Assembly (NCBI GenBank): GCA_023229245.1
Contig: JALNZU010000068.1
Span: 1 to 6,583, forward strand
Length of the DNA: 6,583 nucleotides
Direction of reading: 5' to 3'
Origin: Bacteroidales bacterium
GTDB taxonomy: Bacteria; Bacteroidota; Bacteroidia; Bacteroidales; F082
Positions 1-6,583 of this stretch are shown in pieces (within the stretch, counting starts at the first letter, position 1; every line of letters begins with the position of its first letter). The notes under the pieces are model-generated. The model saw only the letters and a list, made by a program, of their open reading frames with translations. It searched no databases and was not told the origin of the DNA. A program made the translations under genes and the position numbers.

Positions 1-114
1 TCTAAAATTTCGAGAAATAACTGTTTAACCTTGATTTCCGCTAGATTCGGGCCTAAATCCAAAATTCAAAAGGGGAAAATGGTGTGATTTGAAAGTAAAT
101 TGTAGGTTTGTGAA
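1..114. other. Downstream flank of drmB, no confident gene
   Basis: This short stretch lies after the drmB stop and holds no recognisable gene start. On the plus strand, frame 1 is open from the window edge to a TGA at 85-87 (28 codons, basic C-terminus ending KGKMV), so it could be the tail of a gene converging on drmB. On the minus strand, a frame after the TGA at 66-68 stays open for about 20 codons to the left edge (possible TTG at 62, reading LDLGPNLAEIKVK). Neither has an ATG or a ribosome binding site. No minus-strand frame carries the cysteine motifs expected of a DrmB tail or a drmC start. No terminator hairpin was seen. Confidence 0.5.
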
Positions 115-1800
115 TTAAACAGGAATAATGCTGTTCAGGTTTTTTAAATCGTTGCACAAATTTGATAGTCCACCTATATAACCGTCTGTTCCATCAAAAG
201 CCGATATTAAGAATCCGTACATTGTCTCGTTTACATACAATCTCTCTGATAAAGAAGATACAGGATATCCGCTGACATATTCTAATTCTCTCATTAATAA
301 ATGAGAGAGAGTGTGTATTAGAACTTTTCTTGGTGTTAGGGTTTTGGCATTAATCTGATGTGATTTCCAATCTGCATTTTTAGCGTTTGTTTTAATTATT
401 TCTACTCGCTTAATTACTTCTTCTTGCTGTTCCCATTGCTTTAACTTCTGTTTATCCAATATGAACAAAATTCCTTCACCAAAACTTTCTAATGCAGGCA
501 ATGCTTTGGTGTCGAAATTGTTTTTTGAAACCGATTGTCTTTGAACGGTGTATTCATAAGCATTATCTCCATCTTTTAATAGTATTGAATCTACATCAAT
601 TGGTTCATTTCGAGTAAATGAAGTTTGTACAGTTATTTTTTTTAATTTATCTATTTTTATTAGTTTAGAAAGGCCATTTATTTGTTCGCTACAATCTATC
701 GCTCGAAACTTGATTACCCTACTCTCAGGTTGTTCCTTGTTAAGAAAATAATCATATTCTGTTTGTCTATAAATATTGTCAGGAATATATTCAATGTCAC
801 CTGTTTCTATATATTGCTGAATTAGTTCTTTATCAATCTTTTTTTGAATACTAATTAATTGTACTACTTGTTCAATAGTAAATTCGCCACTTTCAACCAT
901 ATTATCAATGTCAATTCTAATTTCGGATGATAATGGATTTTGTAGCTCAGGAATAAATAAGCTACTTAGACTGTTCGTATAGTAAACGCTATTACTTGTT
1001 TTAAGTTTTACGCTGGTTAATTCAGAACATTCCTCTTCGTGAAATTTACCGTTTATTTGACCTAACCAATATTTTTTACCATTACAAGTTTGTTCGTAAT
1101 TAAAAACACCTTTAAGGCTTGCTTTTTTATTACAGTTTTTGCATTCAATCCAAATCCCAGAAAGTTCAGTATTTTCTCTACTGATTTTATAGATTAAATC
1201 TTGATTTTTACAACAAGTTTTAGAAAAATCTAATTGAGGACCGGAAGGTTTTCCTGTGTTTCCTTCATTCTCATTTTCTTCTTCATTAGTTTTGTTAGTT
1301 GCCAAACGGTTATTCCAAAACTTCCAAGGTAAATCATGAATATGACCGTTTTTACAAGTCATAACAAAACGAACTTGTTCTAAATGATTTTCTTTACAAC
1401 TTTCTTTACTGCATTTAGGAGGATTAAAGAAGTCAAGCTTTTTACCTGTACTGCGCCAACGGTTTTTCCATTCATTATATGGCGCAAATCGTTTGCAGTA
1501 AGAACAGTAAAACCATTTAGGAAAGTAGTTGGCTTTTGGTCTAACTTGATGTAAAAAAGAATCTCTTTCTGTGGGAATTGAAACTAAATGTTTCAGATTT
1601 GGGAAACGGTTTTTTAGGCGTTGTAGTAATCGGTCATCTTTAATAATATAAGGAGCCAATCTTTCGTTTAGATCAGCATAGCCCCAATTGTCGAAAGTTT
1701 CTATGATTATGGAATTGTCGGTTGTTTCAATTAATGAACCAACACCACCATAACTCGAAATATGCTTACTTCTACCGTGTTTTATCTTTTCGTTTGTCAT
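115..1800 (-). CDS. drmB: DISARM protein DrmB (DUF1998-containing), C-terminus probably shortened
   Basis: DrmB is the partner of the DrmA helicase in the DISARM defence system; the DrmAB complex binds and translocates on incoming phage DNA in the cytoplasm. The 561-residue product shows the family layout. The N-terminus carries a YGGVGSLIE segment (residues 17-25). Putative zinc-binding pairs follow: C99/C102 after a PKWFYC stretch, C130/C135, C149 with H153 in TCKNGHIHDLPW (148-159), C196/C197 and C220/C223. The C-terminal DUF1998 signature is HTLSHLLMRELE (496-507) followed by SAFDGTDGYIGGL (533-545). The ATG lies 5 nt after the drmA stop with no strong Shine-Dalgarno, so translation is probably coupled. 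The protein ends 16 residues after GGL, where related proteins, as I recall them, continue into a four-cysteine tail. That tail is absent here and in all downstream frames, so the 3' end is probably lost. Recognition of DrmB is firm; whether it is functional is uncertain. Confidence 0.9.
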   Translation of the reverse strand: MTNEKIKHGRSKHISSYGGVGSLIETTDNSIIIETFDNWGYADLNERLAPYIIKDDRLLQRLKNRFPNLKHLVSIPTERDSFLHQVRPKANYFPKWFYCSYCKRFAPYNEWKNRWRSTGKKLDFFNPPKCSKESCKENHLEQVRFVMTCKNGHIHDLPWKFWNNRLATNKTNEEENENEGNTGKPSGPQLDFSKTCCKNQDLIYKISRENTELSGIWIECKNCNKKASLKGVFNYEQTCNGKKYWLGQINGKFHEEECSELTSVKLKTSNSVYYTNSLSSLFIPELQNPLSSEIRIDIDNMVESGEFTIEQVVQLISIQKKIDKELIQQYIETGDIEYIPDNIYRQTEYDYFLNKEQPESRVIKFRAIDCSEQINGLSKLIKIDKLKKITVQTSFTRNEPIDVDSILLKDGDNAYEYTVQRQSVSKNNFDTKALPALESFGEGILFILDKQKLKQWEQQEEVIKRVEIIKTNAKNADWKSHQINAKTLTPRKVLIHTLSHLLMRELEYVSGYPVSSLSERLYVNETMYGFLISAFDGTDGYIGGLSNLCNDLKNLNSIIPV

Positions 1801-1805
1801 TAGAT

Positions 1806-4800
1806 TTAATATTGTCGTATTAAAATTTCAGCACTAGGCTCTACACTCCTCATTGATTGCATTGCTACTAATGTGTCCTCTTCATTTTTGTTTTCCTGCA
1901 TTGGTACAATTAAAGATTCTTTTGGCCGGTCTCTCCAGTAATATTTAAGATTTTTTTGTGCATCAATTTTATATTTCCAATCTCTCAGGATTTCATCTAT
2001 TTTTTCTGTAATAAGTTGTAAATCGTTTACAGCAAACTTATGATTTTGAAAAATTTGAACTAAATTATTTCGCAGTTCATTTTTTACCTTATCATCAACC
2101 AACGCTGTTGCAGCATTATTAGCTGTATATGGAGTTGAGTGTCTGAAATATGCAAGAATAAGCGTAAACAACATCTTATCTAATGCATTTTCCGTAAATG
2201 GAGTTACGCTCAAAGGTTCTACTTGTTTATAAAAGGTTTTATGAAACTGTACAAAATCCTCAAAATATGATAAATCTCGACTGTTGAGAGGGTCGTAAAG
2301 CGTAATTACCAAACCTTCATTTTTTCGTGCTACACGGCTACTTGCCTGAATGTATTCTGCTGTGTTTGGTGGCATTCCGTTCATTACCATTATACCTAAT
2401 CTACCAACATCAAGTCCTACGCTAATCATATTGGTTGCTATAACCAAATCATATGCCTTATGTTCCTTGATATTCCCATCAAATTGAATTTCTAATTTAT
2501 CTAAATTCTTTTTGATTTTTTCATTTGGAATCCTACTTGTCAACTCTATGTTTCGATAAGAAAGCTTACTATAATTAGACCTTTCACTCTCTGAATTGTT
2601 TTCTAGGTAGCGAACTTGTAATTGTTTGATAATTGGTTTTAATTCAGCATTTATTTTATTCGAAAAGCGACCAATTTCTTTCAAGCTTTTAAAATATGAG
2701 AGTATTGTCCAAAAATTATCTACTTCTCTTTTATCATGACTCTCTTTCCAAATTTTTAATCTAGCATAAAGCAATGAAGCTAAAAGTTGCAAATTGGTTA
2801 CAACGGTTGTTTTCCCTGTCGGCAAAATTCCGATGTATTTTCGTTTGCTTTCTTCAATTACATTTGAAAAAAATGTGTCGTCAGCATTAGTTGCATATTG
2901 AGGAAATATTCTTGACTCTCGTGCGTATAAACCTTGAATTTGTTTGTCGACATTTTTTACGGTTGCTGTTGAAGCAATAATTTTTGGATTGTCACAAAGT
3001 TTCAATAAAGCGTTTTCAAACAAACCGACTAAACTTCCTAATGTTCCATTTAACAGATGTAATTCGTCTTGAATTATTAATTCAGGTTTTCTGTTTGTTC
3101 CGTTGTTGAAGAATTTTGTTGAATCACCATTCCAAGCAATCATTGCAAACTTGTCAACTGTTGCAAAAAGTATGGTGGGCGGCTTTTTGTAAATATCTTC
3201 GTCAATCAACACGATTGGCAAACTCCCATTTTTTTCTGAAAAATGGCAATCTTCATTTAAGCAATAACTTTGTAAATTAGCTTTCCCAATTCTATGTCCG
3301 ATTTGTAAGACCTTTTCATCTTGTTTTAGTTTAGAAATGATTTTCGTGTTGCACCATTGGCAACTTGATAATTGAAAAGGATTGACAACATCTTGATTTC
3401 CTTGATTGAGTTTCTTTTGAGTTGACTCTAATTTTTGTTTAGCATCTTTCAGGTAATTTGGAATAGTTTGTTTTCCTACCCAAAAGCCAATAGTAATTGG
3501 TTTGTCGCCTAAATCTTTATAATAGTTTCGAATAAACTCACAAGCTAAAATCATTTTTGATGCACGTTCAAATTGCTGTGCAGAAAGCAAGCGTAAGGTA
3601 TAGCGAATGATGATATTCACACCATCATAACTATCAGGATATTGAATTCTTCGCCAAAAAATAAGAAATGCTGAAACTGCCAAATATGCTTCTGTTTTTC
3701 CTCCACCTGTTGGGAAGTACAACAAATCAATCAATTCTTTTTCTGCACTATCTTCATCTGCAAATGAAGCTAAACATTGAAGAATAAAAGCTAATTGAAA
3801 CGGTCGCCATTCAGGAACTCTGTCTGATGGGAATTGCAAGGTTGCATAATCATCAAATTTATGTTGCAACGCTTCGTTCCGTTCCCAAACTTCAAAACCT
3901 TCTTTTTTCTTATTAAAATGCCTTTGACTTTGGAAAAACTGTAAATAAATAGCTGTATTAGCTAACTGAAATGCGCGCAAAGCATTTTCATTTTCTTTTA
4001 GTAGTTTTATTCCATTACTAATTCGGCTGTGTATCTGCTCGCATTTTTCAACATTTTCTATACCCAATTCGTTTCCATTTGCAATACTTCGCTTTCCATC
4101 AATCCAGTCTTTATAAGCTTTTGCAACTTTTGTGAGATTTGAGATAATATTTGTTTTATCAGAATTGTAAATTGATAAGTTTTTAATATTAAGTATATCG
4201 CTTTTGATTTTATCTGTTTCTGAACTTTGGCTTTTTACGTCATATTCGGGCAAAAATGTTGATTGTATCCATTGCGGTGTGTTAGGTGATTGTGCATTTT
4301 CCCAAGTACAGGCTGTATTATGTCCTATCCCAAAAGCAAATTTATCACGATAGAGATAATCCAACATTCTATCTTCATCGGTTTTATATATATGAGCTTT
4401 GTAATCTCTAAATGGCAACAACTTATCGCTTTCAATTCTAATTTCTGTTTGAAAACATGCTAACCGATTTACCTTTTCTTTAGAAAGAGAGAACATACTT
4501 TTAGGGATAAGTGCTTTGTTTTCAATAACTGCTTTGATGTAATATTTATCGGAATAATTGGTGTAAATTTTTAAATGAAAAATTAGATTTTCTTTCATTT
4601 CTCTACTCCAATTATCTATGTTCACATATGGTTGTTCTGATAATTTTAATTGAAGATGTTGGTTGTCAGATTTTAGAATATCTGCAATGTTTATATTGAT
4701 TTTTATTTTGTTATCGTTACGTTTGTATTTATCCTTAAAAAAGAGTTTTGCTAAAGATTTATATAAAGCGTGATCACATGATGTTCCTTTAGCTAGTGAT

Positions 4801-5414
4801 ATTAAGCCATCTCGGAGAACTTGATATTCTAAAGTTATTTTCCCATCTTTTTTTCGTTGGATTTTTTTCACTTGTGAGAGTGTTTTCCCGATATCATCAT
4901 AATTCACAAATTCATTTAATCCATATTTTATCAGTAAATCTACTCCCTCTCCATCGTATGGGATTTTAATTTCTTCAGGTTTTGCTTTAATGTAGTTTCC
5001 AAAATGTATAATCCCTTTAACACTGCTACAGGAGTTATCAACAGCAAATGTAATTCCTATGTGTGAAGGAAAGAATGTGTTGGTAGTATATTTAGGTTGA
5101 GTATCCGTTTTATCAGGTTCGTCAGTATCCTCTTTAAAAATTTCTTTTTCTCTACCTTCTTCATCAACTATATCTGAATTTAAATTTACTATATCATCCT
5201 CGTCCTCATCTTTCATTTCCTGTTCACCGTTATCACCTGCATTTGATTGTAATTGTTTTGGAAACAAAATGCCTGAAAAATAGCGGTGTAATGGTTTGCC
5301 CTCAATAACTTCATCACTAAAGTCTTGTTTACAATGAAAAAGGTCTGAACCAGGACCTATTATCTCTTTTCGTATTCGTTCAATAACAATGTTCCTATTC
5401 TCTTTTATTTTCAT
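1806..5414 (-). CDS. drmA: DISARM superfamily 2 helicase DrmA
   Basis: DrmA is the ATP-driven helicase/translocase of DISARM and forms the core complex with DrmB. At 1202 residues the length is typical. The N-terminal DrmA-specific part has PLHRYFSGILFP (41-52), a very acidic low-complexity linker (about 63-104), then FFPSHIGITFAVD (114-126). The helicase core has Walker A PTGGGKT (568-574), a motif Ia-like YTLRLLSAQQFERA (605-618), Walker B DELH (783-786), motif III STAT (815-818), the second RecA domain with ATNMISVGLDVGRLG (993-1007) and motif VI QASSRVAR (1023-1030). Between Walker A and Walker B sits a putative zinc knuckle, C685-x2-C688 and C718-x4-C723. A conserved-looking SVTPFTENALDK (1069-1080) follows motif VI. 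All catalytic residues appear intact and no frameshift is seen. The start ATG overlaps the upstream drmE stop as ATGA, and drmB follows after 5 nt. Other DEAD/DEAH helicases are less likely, because the DELH box, the motif spacing and the DrmB neighbour all agree. Confidence 0.94.
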   Translation of the reverse strand: MKIKENRNIVIERIRKEIIGPGSDLFHCKQDFSDEVIEGKPLHRYFSGILFPKQLQSNAGDNGEQEMKDEDEDDIVNLNSDIVDEEGREKEIFKEDTDEPDKTDTQPKYTTNTFFPSHIGITFAVDNSCSSVKGIIHFGNYIKAKPEEIKIPYDGEGVDLLIKYGLNEFVNYDDIGKTLSQVKKIQRKKDGKITLEYQVLRDGLISLAKGTSCDHALYKSLAKLFFKDKYKRNDNKIKININIADILKSDNQHLQLKLSEQPYVNIDNWSREMKENLIFHLKIYTNYSDKYYIKAVIENKALIPKSMFSLSKEKVNRLACFQTEIRIESDKLLPFRDYKAHIYKTDEDRMLDYLYRDKFAFGIGHNTACTWENAQSPNTPQWIQSTFLPEYDVKSQSSETDKIKSDILNIKNLSIYNSDKTNIISNLTKVAKAYKDWIDGKRSIANGNELGIENVEKCEQIHSRISNGIKLLKENENALRAFQLANTAIYLQFFQSQRHFNKKKEGFEVWERNEALQHKFDDYATLQFPSDRVPEWRPFQLAFILQCLASFADEDSAEKELIDLLYFPTGGGKTEAYLAVSAFLIFWRRIQYPDSYDGVNIIIRYTLRLLSAQQFERASKMILACEFIRNYYKDLGDKPITIGFWVGKQTIPNYLKDAKQKLESTQKKLNQGNQDVVNPFQLSSCQWCNTKIISKLKQDEKVLQIGHRIGKANLQSYCLNEDCHFSEKNGSLPIVLIDEDIYKKPPTILFATVDKFAMIAWNGDSTKFFNNGTNRKPELIIQDELHLLNGTLGSLVGLFENALLKLCDNPKIIASTATVKNVDKQIQGLYARESRIFPQYATNADDTFFSNVIEESKRKYIGILPTGKTTVVTNLQLLASLLYARLKIWKESHDKREVDNFWTILSYFKSLKEIGRFSNKINAELKPIIKQLQVRYLENNSESERSNYSKLSYRNIELTSRIPNEKIKKNLDKLEIQFDGNIKEHKAYDLVIATNMISVGLDVGRLGIMVMNGMPPNTAEYIQASSRVARKNEGLVITLYDPLNSRDLSYFEDFVQFHKTFYKQVEPLSVTPFTENALDKMLFTLILAYFRHSTPYTANNAATALVDDKVKNELRNNLVQIFQNHKFAVNDLQLITEKIDEILRDWKYKIDAQKNLKYYWRDRPKESLIVPMQENKNEEDTLVAMQSMRSVEPSAEILIRQY

Positions 5415-6457
5415 AACTCAATTAATTGTAGGGTTTCTTCTTCCAAAATTTCTATATTATCATGAAAGACTTCTTTGCGAGTTACAATATGGACTGGCAT
5501 GAATTCATCAATAAAGTATTGTAATGTCTTTTCATTAAAATCACGCTTTTGTAGAATTTCACCAATTTCTTCTTTCATTAAAAATAAACGTAGTTCTTGT
5601 TTCAATCCTCGCCCAAGTACAATCATTGTACTATTATATGTTGTTTTAGATTTTAAAATTGGCTTTAAAATTGTATTAATTTCGCTTTCTGGCTTATCTT
5701 GGTAATGAAGTTTGAAAATAGCTCTCAAGTCGTTATTGAACATAGGAAATTTCCTTAAACTTTTTTCTCCACCATACGTGTCAAGAGTTGCTTTTTTTAT
5801 CCGAAGTCCTTTTTCATGGAGCTTATTATAAAGAACCTCACTTCCAAATCTATATCTTAATTCCATAATTATTTCCTTCCAGAATATAGAATGTTCCTCT
5901 ACTTTTCCAAAAATTTCTGGTTCAGTTTCAACAGCAATTTGATATAAATTTTCTGCTAATTGATCTTTAGGATAAATCCTGATTTTGTCTCCAACTCTAA
6001 TTTTATAAACTTTGTTCAAGTTACCCTTATCAGTAAAAACAGTATCGCTACTTTCTAAAATCAAAATCTTTTTATTGGTAGATATCTTATAAAGAAGTTT
6101 TTCTTCAGTCTCATTGAGCAATAGGTCACATTCGTTTTTATAACCTTCATAGACCTTATTATTCATTTCGTCCAAGCGGGATACAATACTATTAATCGTA
6201 GTGCTAATATCTATTACATTATCTCTAACTTCTTTGTATTCAATACCACAAATTTCAAATCGATCTTTTGACTTTATTTGTGATTCAATTAGTTTTTTTC
6301 TTAAGTCGAGATACTTGTGATAAAGATTTTTTTCCTGTTTGTAAACAACTAATCGTATTTCATTATCTAAACTGTAAAGATATTCAAAGTCTTTTTGTCC
6401 ATTAAACGAATGAAAAACTAAAATTTTATTTTGAGTATCTAATTTTTTTAATGCTGT
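5411..6457 (-). pseudogene. drmE: DrmE-like protein, C-terminal part only (5' end cut by an insertion)
   Basis: The frame ending in TGA at 5411-5413 is open for 348 codons up to the presumed insertion boundary, ending at a TAA in the inserted DNA (6464-6466). The first in-frame start candidates are TTG at 6175 and ATG at 6166. Neither has a ribosome binding site, and the frame upstream of them reads like protein (for example NKILVFHSFNGQKDFEYLYS), so the true start lay farther upstream. Counting from the break, residues about 45-125 look helical and charged, possibly a coiled coil. Next come VGDKIRIYP (155-163), FWKEIIMELRYRF (192-204), a helix-turn-helix-like TLDTYGGEK (224-232) and KFPMFNNDLRAIFKL (236-250). 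This pattern and the place directly upstream of drmA fit the C-terminal region of DrmE, the class 2 DISARM protein of unknown biochemical role. The stop overlaps the drmA start (ATGA). A shortened product of about 251-254 residues could still be made. The DrmE name is less certain than DrmA/DrmB; the truncation is well supported. Confidence 0.68.
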
Positions 6458-6466
6458 CCTGAATTA

Positions 6467-6480
6467 TTCATAAAAATGAA
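6467..6480. repeat. Small palindrome at the insertion sequence end
   Basis: TTCAT (6467-6471) and ATGAA (6476-6480) form a 5-bp inverted repeat around AAAA, 9 bp inside the presumed element tip. It may be part of the terminal transposase-binding site, but such a short AT-rich repeat could also arise by chance. Confidence 0.35.
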
Positions 6481-6485
6481 AAAAA

Positions 6486-6548
6486 TGCGGGTAAATATAC
6501 TGTTATTCCATTGAATTTCAGTATATTTGTTGTAGATAAAACCCCGCA
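6486..6548. repeat. Nested inverted repeat in the insertion sequence leader
   Basis: A perfect 10-bp inverted repeat, AAATATACTG (6493-6502) and CAGTATATTT (6519-6528), encloses a 16-nt loop. It is flanked by a second pair, TGCGGG (6486-6491) and CCCGCA (6543-6548), with 1 nt and 14 nt of unpaired spacing. In RNA the outer stem would close just 2 nt before the ATG at 6551. A likely role is to limit translation from outside transcripts that read into the element, while a transcript begun inside lacks the left arms. This role is inferred. Confidence 0.7.
6522..6529 (+). promoter_or_regulatory. Putative Bacteroidota -7 element (TATATTTG)
   Basis: TATATTTG matches TAnnTTTG, the -7 consensus of Bacteroidota promoters, and lies 21 nt before the ATG at 6551. 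No clean TTG was found at the usual -33 distance; the region around 6500-6507 reads CTGTTATT. The element overlaps the right arm of the 10-bp inverted repeat. It would drive the plus-strand ORF, away from the drm genes. Confidence 0.45.
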
Positions 6549-6550
6549 CT

Positions 6551-6583
6551 ATGGACAAAGATAAAATAAAAAAAGCATCCTTC
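6551..6583 (+). CDS. Start of a probable transposase gene (partial)
   Basis: An ATG at 6551 opens a frame of 11 codons (MDKDKIKKASF) that runs off the right edge. It sits where a transposase gene would start, about 93 nt inside the presumed insertion sequence end, and has a TAnnTTTG-type promoter 22 nt upstream. Its direction is opposite to the drm operon. Eleven residues are too few to assign a family, so the transposase call is inferred from the context only. Confidence 0.45.
   Translation, partial: MDKDKIKKASF

Larger units (their letters stand above)
6458..6583 (+). mobile_element. Left end of an insertion sequence, perhaps IS1380-like (partial)
   Basis: At about 6458 the drmE reading frame gives way to sequence with the look of a transposon end. 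It begins CCTGAATTATTCATAAAA, followed by nested inverted repeats, a promoter and a short leader before a plus-strand ORF. IS1380-family elements begin with CCT and make 4-bp target duplications, which would make CTGT at 6454-6457 the expected duplication. The family is a guess: the right end and nearly all of the transposase lie outside the window. The exact boundary could shift by a few bases. The strongest support is that the insertion breaks an otherwise long open frame. Confidence 0.55.

Noticed and set aside
118..140. Possible right end of the same insertion sequence (CCTGAA...TTATTC on the minus strand) inside the drmB 3' end
   Set aside because: It matches CCTGAATTATTC only if a gap is introduced, and it encodes residues (LNSII) that fit the DrmB family pattern, so it is more likely native coding sequence.
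5475..5705. Plus-strand open frame of 76 codons
   Set aside because: It lies wholly antisense inside the drmE-like frame, has no ribosome binding site or recognisable domain, and its composition is that of a shadow frame.
6173..6175. TTG as the true start of the DrmE-like gene
   Set aside because: There is no ribosome binding site, and the same frame continues upstream for 94 protein-like codons to the insertion boundary, so it is an internal Leu codon.
6458..6475. Rescue of drmE translation from an ATG in the insertion sequence end (minus strand, ATG at 6471)
   Set aside because: That ATG reads only six codons after the start before a TAA and is out of frame with drmE; the drmE frame itself meets TAA at 6464-6466.
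1..6583. CRISPR array, tRNA or rRNA genes
   Set aside because: No regularly spaced repeats and no cloverleaf or conserved rRNA segments were seen; nearly the whole window is protein-coding on the minus strand.

Overview
The window holds the middle of a DISARM-type anti-phage defence operon. It is read entirely from the minus strand and looks broken or shortened at both ends. In transcription order (right to left) it contains the C-terminal part of a drmE-like gene (5411-6457), an intact drmA helicase gene (1806-5414) and a drmB gene (115-1800). The genes are tightly packed: drmE and drmA overlap in an ATGA, and drmA and drmB are 5 nt apart. This is one transcription unit with likely translational coupling. 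DrmE next to DrmA and DrmB points to the class 2 arrangement, but no methyltransferase (drmMII) and no phospholipase-D-like drmC is visible here.

The host is probably a member of the Bacteroidota (Flavobacteria or Sphingobacteria type). The DNA is strongly AT-rich and the Drm genes lack clear Shine-Dalgarno sites. The short plus-strand gene start at the right edge is preceded by TATATTTG, which fits the TAnnTTTG promoter element of that phylum. The genus cannot be read from this window.

Right end (6458-6583): the drmE frame is open from its stop codon up to about 6463, then hits a TAA at 6464-6466. Here the sequence changes to what looks like the left end of an insertion sequence. It starts CCTGAATTATTCAT, followed by small palindromes, a nested hairpin, a Bacteroidota-type promoter and the first 11 codons of a plus-strand ORF that runs off the window. 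DrmE therefore appears to have lost its N-terminal part, or to be split by the insertion.

Left end (1-114): DrmB stops right after its GGL motif, apparently short of the cysteine-rich tail expected for DUF1998-containing DrmB proteins. The 114 bases beyond the stop do not encode that tail in any minus-strand frame. They show only short open frames running to the edge.

DrmA carries every superfamily 2 helicase motif, and DrmB has most of its zinc-binding cysteines, so the DrmAB core could still be made. The locus as seen is best read as a decaying or rearranged DISARM island between mobile or unrelated DNA, not as a new system. The DISARM calls rest on motif recognition; no database search was possible.
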